This document shows, one piece after another, positions 1 to 6,200 of a stretch of DNA of 9,164 bases; positions within the stretch are counted from its first letter, which is position 1, and each line of letters begins with the position of its first letter. This stretch comes from Chloroflexota bacterium (GTDB lineage: Bacteria; Chloroflexota; Anaerolineae; 4572-78; J111), in the NCBI GenBank assembly GCA_003695455.1, contig RFJF01000283.1:1-9164 (forward strand). The letters run 5' to 3'. Under the pieces are notes generated by a model that ran no database searches, was not told the DNA's origin, and saw nothing but the letters and a program-made list of their open reading frames with translations. The translations under genes and the position numbers were made by a program.

Positions 1-554
1 CCCATGACCCCCACGGCGACCCCATCCCCATGGCCAGCGGTGAATTTGTGCCGCACGGCGGCCAGCCGCTGACCGCGCTTGCCGCCGGCGACCTGGCCCG
101 CATTGTTCACATTGAGGATGAACCACCGGTGGTGTACGCCCAGCTGGTGGCCGAGGGCTTGTACCCCGGCATGGACGTTCAACTCAAAGAAAACACGCCG
201 GAGCGGCTCACTTTCTGGGCCGGCGGCGCCGAACACGTGCTGGCTCCCATTCTGGCCCGCAACATTTCCGTTGCCCCTTTCAGCAACGGCAAATCCGCCG
301 CGGACCAGCCCTTTGAACGACTGTCGGATTTGAAAATTGGTGAAACGGCCAAGGTGGTTTCAATTTTACCCGCCTGCCGCGGGGCAGAACGCCGCCGTTT
401 TATGGATTTGGGCATTCTGCCCGGCACAGTCATCAAAGCCGAAATGGTCAGCCCCGGCGGCGACCCGACAGCCTATCTCATCCGCCAATCGCTGATTGGC
501 CTGCGTAAAGAACAGGCGCAAATGATTCACATTACCCGCAATCTTGAATCGTGA
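1..554 (+). CDS. DtxR-family metal-dependent repressor C-terminus fused to FeoA domain (5' partial)
   Basis: The reading frame is open to the left edge. The first codons, from base 3, read HDPHGDPIP and run without a stop into the ATG at 30. That motif is typical of DtxR/IdeR/MntR repressors at the junction of the dimerisation domain and the C-terminal SH3-like domain, so the ATG at 30 is probably an internal Met and the DNA-binding part lies outside the window. Counting from that Met, residues about 14-82 form one FeoA/SH3-like domain (PLTALAAGD, then LVAEGLYPGMDV). Residues about 95-170 form a second, more canonical FeoA domain (RRRFMDLGILPGTVI, SLIGLRKEQAQMIHI). By family knowledge, DtxR proteins bind Fe2+ or Mn2+ and repress metal uptake, while FeoA is a small cytosolic partner of FeoB. 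The gene ends 23 bp before feoB and is probably co-transcribed with it. If the upstream part is not DtxR, this would be a tandem FeoA protein, which I consider less likely. Confidence 0.85.
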   Translation, partial: HDPHGDPIPMASGEFVPHGGQPLTALAAGDLARIVHIEDEPPVVYAQLVAEGLYPGMDVQLKENTPERLTFWAGGAEHVLAPILARNISVAPFSNGKSAADQPFERLSDLKIGETAKVVSILPACRGAERRRFMDLGILPGTVIKAEMVSPGGDPTAYLIRQSLIGLRKEQAQMIHITRNLES

Positions 555-566
555 TTGGCAACAATC

Positions 567-571
567 GGAGG
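567..571 (+). promoter_or_regulatory. Shine-Dalgarno of the FeoB G-protein gene
   Basis: A perfect GGAGG lies 6 nt before the ATG at 578 and fixes that start. It falls in the 23-bp gap after the upstream stop codon. Confidence 0.8.
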
Positions 572-577
572 AACTGA

Positions 578-1429
578 ATGTCTTCTTCAATACAATTACC
601 CGCAGCCCACAACTGCGAAACCTGCCCGGCCCACAATGTGGGCAACCTGACCAAACTGGGCATTAATATGGACAACTGGGATTTTGTGGTGGCGCTGGCC
701 GGCAACCCCAACACGGGTAAAAGCACCATTTTCAACGCGCTCACCGGCCTGCGACAGCACACCGGCAACTGGCCCGGAAAAACCGTTAGCCGCGCCGAAG
801 GCGGCTTTGAGTACGGCGGCCATCGCTACAAAATTGTGGACTTGCCCGGCACCTACTCGCTGCTGTCAACCAGTCTGGATGAAGAGGTGGCGCGCAACTT
901 TATTCTGTTTGGGCAGCCCGATGTGACTCTGATTGTCACCGACGCCACCCGGCTGGAACGAAACCTGAACCTGGTACTGCAAGTGCTTGAAATTACCGAC
1001 CGGGCCGTGGTGGCCCTCAATTTGATGGACGAAGCCCGCCGCCACGGTATCACCGTGGATGACCGCTCGCTGGCACGCGATTTGGGCGTGCCGGTGGTTC
1101 CCACCAGCGCCCGCTCAAAACAGGGCATCCCGGAATTGCTGCAAGCCATCAGCCAGGTAGCTACCGGCGCGGTGGTCTGCAAACCCCACCGGCTCAAAAA
1201 CGAGCCGCCCGCCCTCAAACACGCCATCCGCGAGCTGGTGTCAAAAATCGAGGCGGCCTTTCCGGGGCTGCCCAACGCGCGTTGGGTGGCTCTGCGCCTG
1301 CTCGACGGCGACCAGCGCATCATTGAGGCCATCAACCGTGGTGAACTGGGCGACCTGACCCGCGATGACCCCGGCGAAGATGCCGCCGGAACACTGGTTT
1401 TGCAATTGCAGGAGGCGCAGCATGCTTAA
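578..1429 (+). CDS. feoB: FeoB GTPase subunit (split FeoB, G domain plus helical GDI-like domain)
   Basis: This 283-aa protein is the cytosolic regulatory half of the ferrous-iron transporter FeoB, encoded on its own. All G motifs are present: G1 GNPNTGKST (42-50), G2 Thr69 in GNWPGKTV, G3 DLPG (88-91), G4 NLMD (148-151) and G5 TSA (176-178). Residues about 200-280 are helical ([11 protein letters not shown] near 235-245) and correspond to the guanine-dissociation-inhibitor region that normally joins the G domain to the membrane part. A roughly 35-residue N-terminal extension carries HNCETC (Cys13, Cys16), which could bind metal or be redox active; this is inference. No transmembrane segment is seen. 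The start is set by GGAGG at 567-571. The stop overlaps the permease start by 8 bp, implying translational coupling. Together the two products total 769 aa, about the size of ordinary single-chain FeoB. Confidence 0.95.
   Translation: MSSSIQLPAAHNCETCPAHNVGNLTKLGINMDNWDFVVALAGNPNTGKSTIFNALTGLRQHTGNWPGKTVSRAEGGFEYGGHRYKIVDLPGTYSLLSTSLDEEVARNFILFGQPDVTLIVTDATRLERNLNLVLQVLEITDRAVVALNLMDEARRHGITVDDRSLARDLGVPVVPTSARSKQGIPELLQAISQVATGAVVCKPHRLKNEPPALKHAIRELVSKIEAAFPGLPNARWVALRLLDGDQRIIEAINRGELGDLTRDDPGEDAAGTLVLQLQEAQHA
1411..1415 (+). promoter_or_regulatory. Shine-Dalgarno of the FeoB permease gene, inside the preceding CDS
   Basis: GGAGG lies 6 nt before the ATG at 1422, within the last codons of the G-protein gene. 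It supports the start at 1422 rather than the in-frame ATG at 1365, and it argues that the FeoB split is real and not a sequencing frameshift. Confidence 0.8.
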
Positions 1430-2882
1430 TCAGGAAGCGCTGACACCGCCGCAATCAGGCATTCCGGCCGCGGCGCAAGATATTCTGGACACAGCCAACC
1501 GGCTTCGCTGGGAGGTGGGCGGCGACGTTCACGAAAATATTGTGGAAGCCATTTACACCGATGCCGCCCGCATCGCAGACCGGGCGGCCATTTACCCCGA
1601 CACGCCGCCGCGCTTCAACCTGGACCGCACCATTGACCGGCTGGTGACCAGCCGGCTGTGGGGGTTTCCGTTGATGATTTTGCTCTTCACCGTGGTTTTC
1701 TGGATTACCATTGCCGGGGCCAACGTGCCGTCGCAATGGCTGGCCTACATTCTGCTGGATACCGTCCACCCCATGCTCAAAACGGCCGGCGCAACAATTG
1801 GCCTGCCGTGGTGGCTCGATGGCCTGCTGATTGACGGAATGTATCTGGCTACGGCCTGGGTGGTCAGCGTGATGCTGCCGCCGATGGCTATCTTTTTCCC
1901 GCTGTTCACCCTGCTTGAAGATTTTGGCTACCTGCCGCGCGTGGCCTTTAACCTGGATAACATTTTCAAAAAATCCGGAGCGCACGGCAAACAATCGCTC
2001 AGTATGATGATGGGTTTTGGCTGCAACGCTGCCGGAGTGGTGGCCTCGCGGGTCATTGACAGCCCGCGCGAGCGGTTGATTGCCATTATCACCAACAATT
2101 TTGCGCTGTGCAACGGCCGCTGGCCCACGCAAATTCTTATTGCGTCACTGTTTATTGGCAGTCTGGTTCCGGCGTATCTGGGAGGTTTGATTTCTGCGCT
2201 GGCGGTGGTGGGCATTGCCATGCTGGGGGTGCTGATGAGCTTTGCGGTTTCGTGGTTTTTGTCTCGCACGTGGCTCAAGGGCGAAGCCTCAACCTTTAGT
2301 CTGGAACTGCCGCCCTACCGCCCGCCGCGCTTCTGGCAAACCATCTACACCTCGCTCATTGACCGTACTATTTTTGTGCTGTGGCGAGCCATTGTGTTTG
2401 CCCTGCCGGCCGGGGCAGTAATCTGGCTGATGGCCAACGTGAGCATCGGTGGGGCCAGTATTGCCGAGTATCTGATTAACTTTCTGAACCCGATTGGCTG
2501 GCTGATTGGGCTGAACGGTGTGATTTTGGTAGCCTACATTGTCGCCATCCCTGCCAACGAGATTGTTATCCCCACAATTCTTATGTTGACCGTGCTGGTT
2601 ACGGGGACATCGCAATTTGGAGCCGGGGCAGGCGTAATGTTTGAAACCGGCGACAGCGAAACACTGGCGCTGTTTCAGGCCGGTGGCTGGACCCTGCTGA
2701 CGGCAGTCAACCTGATGCTTTTCAGCCTGCTGCACAATCCGTGCAGTACCACCATCTACACTATTTACACCGAAACCGGCAGCAAAAAGTGGACGGCTGT
2801 GGCGGCGCTGCTGCCTCTGGCAATTGGGGTAATGGTAACGTTTTCTGTAGCGCAGGTGTGGCGGCTGGTCAGCCTGCTTTAA
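1422..2882 (+). CDS. feoB: FeoB permease subunit (split FeoB, transmembrane part)
   Basis: This 486-aa polytopic inner-membrane protein is the Fe2+ channel half of FeoB. After a soluble segment (about 1-75) there are roughly eight hydrophobic stretches, for example near 80-99, 138-163, 236-256, 258-281, 316-338, 366-396, 420-438 and 458-478. Two Gate-type motifs are visible. The first is [13 protein letters not shown] (198-210), with DSPRER downstream and ALCNGRWP at 228-235. The second is [19 protein letters not shown] (436-454). The conserved Cys residues in these motifs (201, 230 and 441) are present. In this type the first gate reads CNGRWP, where E. coli FeoB has CGARLP. The start at 1422 is chosen because it has GGAGG upstream and overlaps the G-protein stop; the in-frame ATG at 1365 would add 19 uncharacteristic residues. 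The gene ends 5 bp from the convergent ferredoxin stop, with no clear terminator between them. Confidence 0.95.
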   Translation: MLNQEALTPPQSGIPAAAQDILDTANRLRWEVGGDVHENIVEAIYTDAARIADRAAIYPDTPPRFNLDRTIDRLVTSRLWGFPLMILLFTVVFWITIAGANVPSQWLAYILLDTVHPMLKTAGATIGLPWWLDGLLIDGMYLATAWVVSVMLPPMAIFFPLFTLLEDFGYLPRVAFNLDNIFKKSGAHGKQSLSMMMGFGCNAAGVVASRVIDSPRERLIAIITNNFALCNGRWPTQILIASLFIGSLVPAYLGGLISALAVVGIAMLGVLMSFAVSWFLSRTWLKGEASTFSLELPPYRPPRFWQTIYTSLIDRTIFVLWRAIVFALPAGAVIWLMANVSIGGASIAEYLINFLNPIGWLIGLNGVILVAYIVAIPANEIVIPTILMLTVLVTGTSQFGAGAGVMFETGDSETLALFQAGGWTLLTAVNLMLFSLLHNPCSTTIYTIYTETGSKKWTAVAALLPLAIGVMVTFSVAQVWRLVSLL

Positions 2883-2887
2883 AAAAT

Positions 2888-3091
2888 TCAAATAATTTCA
2901 AACGGAAGGCTAATAGCCTGCGTTGGGCAAATTTCCTGACAGGTGCCGCTGTAATGGCACGCTTCGGGGTTGACCAACGCAGGTTTTTTATTGTGCAACG
3001 CCAGCACGCCCAACGGGCATGCCCGCACGCACAGGCCACAACCGGTACAGCGGTCAAGATTGATGATGGGTAAAAACTCTTTGCCAGACAT
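2888..3091 (-). CDS. Small two-cluster ferredoxin with one Cys ligand replaced by Ser
   Basis: The 67-aa protein is a bacterial-type ferredoxin, a soluble low-potential electron carrier. The first motif is canonical: CTGCGLCVRACP (Cys15, 18, 21, 25). The second reads CHYSGTCQEICP (Cys45, Ser48, Cys51, Cys55), so the second Cys of CxxCxxCxxxCP is Ser, encoded AGC. In the usual ligand pattern Cys15/18/21/55 hold one [4Fe-4S] cluster. Cys45/51 and Cys25 would hold the other with one ligand missing, so the second site may carry [3Fe-4S], use Ser or a solvent ligand, or be labile. The ATG at 3091 has only a weak GGGTG ribosome-binding sequence 4 nt upstream. The gene faces the feo operon tail to tail and is divergent from the large STAND gene. 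Its redox partner is not evident in the window. Confidence 0.88.
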   Translation of the reverse strand: MSGKEFLPIINLDRCTGCGLCVRACPLGVLALHNKKPALVNPEACHYSGTCQEICPTQAISLPFEII

Positions 3092-3125
3092 ATAACACCC
3101 GCTGCATTTTGTTCACACTCACCAA

Positions 3126-3131
3126 AGTATA
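3126..3131 (-). promoter_or_regulatory. Possible -10 element of the ferredoxin promoter
   Basis: Read on the minus strand the hexamer is TATACT, about 35 bp before the ferredoxin ATG. That would give a 5'UTR of roughly 28 nt. No good -35 hexamer is found 16-18 bp upstream, so if the promoter is used it may need an activator. Confidence 0.35.
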
Positions 3132-3137
3132 GCGCAA

Positions 3138-3149
3138 GGTTTTGAAACC
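3138..3149. promoter_or_regulatory. Dyad GGTTT-TG-AAACC, possible operator
   Basis: This is a perfect 5-bp inverted repeat with a 2-bp centre. It is flanked by imperfectly spaced CGCA (3133-3136) and TGCG (3153-3156), which can extend the stem around a bulge. It sits in the spacer just upstream of the proposed ferredoxin -10, a position where a bound protein would block or alter that promoter. It does not match the DtxR/IdeR box as I know it. Confidence 0.3.
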
Positions 3150-3170
3150 GTATGCGACTTTTATCTCATC

Positions 3171-3183
3171 CGTAAATTTTACG
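3171..3183. promoter_or_regulatory. Palindrome CGTAAA-T-TTTACG, possible operator
   Basis: This 13-bp palindrome has perfect 6-bp arms around one base. It lies midway between the two divergent genes, about 30 bp upstream of the -35 of the large gene. The location would suit a dimeric regulator acting on either promoter. No regulator family can be named from it. Confidence 0.3.
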
Positions 3184-3214
3184 TGAAGAAACTTGCCTTT
3201 ATTATGTCATGGGG

Positions 3215-3243
3215 TTGAAAGTTACATAAAGTCATGTTATACT
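3215..3243 (+). promoter_or_regulatory. Sigma70-type promoter of the trypsin-NB-ARC gene
   Basis: TTGAAA (3215-3220) is separated by exactly 17 bp from TATACT (3238-3243), and TGT (3235-3237) directly before it forms an extended -10. Transcription would begin near 3250 and give a leader of about 34 nt. The element is flanked by an inverted repeat TTATGT (3202-3207) / ACATAA (3224-3229) around the -35, and by a direct repeat GTCATG at 3206-3211 and 3231-3236. These are possible regulator contacts. Confidence 0.7.
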
Positions 3244-3244
3244 C

Positions 3245-3257
3245 TTAACATTGTTAA
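3245..3257. promoter_or_regulatory. Dyad TTAAC-ATT-GTTAA over the expected transcription start
   Basis: This perfect 5-bp inverted repeat with a 3-bp centre begins 1 bp after the -10 and spans the likely start site. That is a classic repressor-operator position for the large STAND gene. It is short and AT-rich, so chance occurrence is possible. Confidence 0.35.
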
Positions 3258-3259
3258 TG

Positions 3260-3277
3260 GGACTAAGGTACTAGTCC
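3260..3277 (+). promoter_or_regulatory. 5'UTR hairpin GGACTA / TAGTCC carrying the SD-like sequence in its loop
   Basis: Two perfect 6-nt arms enclose the loop AGGTAC and end 6 nt before the ATG at 3284. The only Shine-Dalgarno-like sequence upstream of the gene is AAGG at 3265-3268, in this stem-loop. It is about 15 nt from the ATG, which is too far on a linear leader. Folding would bring it closer to the start codon or regulate access to it. The function is inference. Confidence 0.45.
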
Positions 3278-3283
3278 AAAAAT

Positions 3284-6200
3284 ATGACTCAAAACCTGAA
3301 ACGCTCCATCATCCAAATCCGCGACGCGGCCGGAAATATCCACGGCACCGGCTTTCTGATTAACGGCAACATTGCCGTTACCTGCGCCCACGTGATTGAC
3401 TCAACCGGCGCGTCGCCGGGCGATAAAGTGACTGTTACTTTTGCCCACACCGGCGATTCCTGTACCTCGGAAGTAATCCCCGATTCCTGGCGCCCGGCCC
3501 AAACCGATGACATTGCCATTTTACGGTTGCAAGGTCAACTCCCCGCCGGTGTTTCGCCCATTATTCTTGGCCCCAGCCAAAATACGGGCAACCACACCTT
3601 CAACGCCTTTGGTTACCCCCAAGTGGGAAATATTCAAGGCGTGTGGGCGCAGGGAACCATTCTTGGCCCCACTGTGGATGCCCGCGGCGCCACCATGTTG
3701 CAAATTCGCGCCCAGGAAATTGCCGAAGGCATGAGCGGCGCCCCGGTACTAGACACCGAAGGCAACCGGGTCATCGGCATGGTAACTGCCACCTACTACC
3801 CGCCTGATGGCGTAAAACTCAGAGACGTGGCCTTTGCCACCCCCACCGAAGTCATTGCCCAGGCGTATCCGCACATCACCCTGATTCCGCCCAGTCTGCC
3901 GCCCGCCTCGCCGGACTCTACCCTTAACACGTTACGGTCTGCCGTAAATCAGGCGCCGCCGCTGCCACGTTACTACGTTCCCCGCCCGGAAATCGCTAAC
4001 CAGCTTAAATCAACCCTGTTGAACCGCAACCCCGGCGCACCGGGTGTACTCAACATCCATGCTTTGCTGGGGCTGGGCGGTATTGGCAAATCTACCGTGG
4101 CCGCCGCGCTGGCCTTTGACCCCGACGTGCAGCAACGGTTTCCGGATGGAGTTTTGTGGGCAACCGTAGGGCAACAACCAGATTTGCTGTTTTTGTTAAG
4201 CAACTGGATTCAGGCGTTGGGTGATTTTGACTACCGGCCCGTCTCCGTCGAAGCAGCCTCGGCCCACTTGCGCAGCCTGCTGGTTGACAAATCGGTGCTG
4301 CTGATTCTGGATGATGTCTGGTACCCGGCCCACATCAAACCCTTTGCGGTTTGCTCGCCGCAGGCTCATATAATCATTACGTCACGCAGGTTTGATGTAG
4401 CCGAAGAGACAGGTGCTGAAATTTACCAGATAGAAGTGATGAGCCCGTCACAAACACTGGCCCTTCTGTCTGCCAGAATGAACCGCCCCATTAAAGCCGA
4501 TGAACGGCGTGACGCCCTCATGCTGGCCGAAGCGGTGGGCTTTTTGCCGCTGGCGTTGGAACTGGCTGCTGCCCGCGTAGCCCGCGGCACCCCCTGGAGC
4601 ACACTGCGACAAGCGCTTAACAAAGAAGTGGCCCAACTGGAAGCCCTCGAAGCGCCTCGCCGCCGTCGCCGGGAGAGGTCTCAGGTTGAGGCATCATTCA
4701 ATTTAAGTTTGCAGGCCTTGCGAAATGATGATGAAGAAACACGGCAAGCCTTCATCTGGCTGGGTATTTTGCCGGAAGATGTACAGGTAACCGCACCCAT
4801 GGCCGCCACACTGTGGCAAATGCAGCTTGACAAAACCGTGGATACACTGGAACTTCTGTGGAACGACGCGCTGCTGCTGCCCGGCCCGCCGGTTTGGATT
4901 GACGGCCAGCAGTGGCCCAGTTACCGCCTGCATGACCTGCTGCGCGATATTGCCCGGCGGCTGCTCACCACCCCGGCGCCACACGGATTGGGCGTTACGC
5001 TGCCCGCCGCGCACGCCATTGTGCTCAGCCGGTACCAATTAAAAACCCGGAACGGGTTGTGGCACACCCTGCCCAACGATGGCTACATTCACGTATACCT
5101 GACCTGGCACCTGGAACAGGCGGGGCAGATTGACCAAATTCACGCATTACTGGCCGAAGAAACCGAAACCGGGCGCAACGGCTGGTATCAGGCCCGTGAA
5201 CAGTTGGGGCAGACTGCCGGCTTTTTGGCCGATGTGAACCTGGCGTTGAGTCTTGCCCACAAGCAGGCACAAGCCAAACAAATATCAATAGCCCGGGCCG
5301 CCAGCCTGCAAATCCGGTACACGCTTATTATCTCATCGCTGAACAGTTTGGCTCGCAATCTTCCGTTACCGCTCCTTGTGGCGCTGGTTGAGAAAAAAAT
5401 GTGGACTCCGGCTCAGGGGTTAGCCTACGCCCGCCAGGTGCTGGACCTTGAACAGCAGGTTCGGGCGCTGGTTGAGCTATCAATCTACATGTCACCGGGC
5501 ATGCGGGAAACATCTATTCAGCACGCCGCAGAGATTGCCCAAAGCATTAGTGACTCATGGGCGCAAACTGAACTGAAAATGTGGCTGGCCCAACGGCTTT
5601 TAGAACTTGACCAACCGGAAGCGGCGCTGGCCGCAGCACGTTCCATTGACAGTGAACATTGGCAGGCAGAAGCGCTGGTTAAGCTAATTCCACGTTTGCC
5701 GGAATCATTGTTACCGGCAGTGCTTGCGGCGGCGCGCGACATTGATGAAGAGGAGTATCAGGCCACAATTTTGGCAGAACTGGTACCGGTACTCTCTGGA
5801 GAAACTCAGTTGCAGGTGATGCAGGATACTCTGGCTGCGGCCCGAGAAATGTCTGACGAAGAACAACTCACCGACCTGCTGGCCCGGTTGGCACCTTGTC
5901 TGCCGGAGTCGTTGTTGCCTACCGCACTGGAAATTGCGCAGGAAATTGAATGGGAAGGCGCGCGCGCCGAAGCGCTGGCTGAACTGGCCCCCGCCCTGCC
6001 GGAACCTTTCCGTGAACAGGCCCTGCAGCAAGCCGTGGCCGCCGCCAAAACCATTCGCTTTGACGAACAACGCAGCCAGACACTCATCAAGCTGGTACCG
6101 CACCTGCCACAAAAATCAGCCACCAAAATTGTGGCAACCGCCTGGCACATTAAATCGCAAAAAATCCGGGCCAGAACCCTGGCCCTGCTGGCGCCCTTTC

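Noticed and set aside
30..32. ATG at 30 as the true start of a stand-alone FeoA protein
   Set aside because: The in-frame upstream codons spell a DtxR-type HDPHGDPIP motif and no ribosome-binding sequence is seen before the ATG.
1365..1421. Longer FeoB permease starting at the ATG at 1365
   Set aside because: It would add 19 atypical residues overlapping the G-protein gene; the GGAGG at 1411-1415 clearly serves the ATG at 1422.
2907..2919. AGGCT-AAT-AGCCT hairpin near the ferredoxin 3' end as a terminator
   Set aside because: The stem is short, lies inside the coding region, and has no adjacent T-run on either strand; the AT-rich stretch at 2881-2898 is separated from it.
3092..3283. tRNA, small RNA or attachment site in the divergent intergenic region
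   Set aside because: No cloverleaf, no long direct repeats and no intrinsic terminator; the visible elements are adequately described as promoters and dyads.
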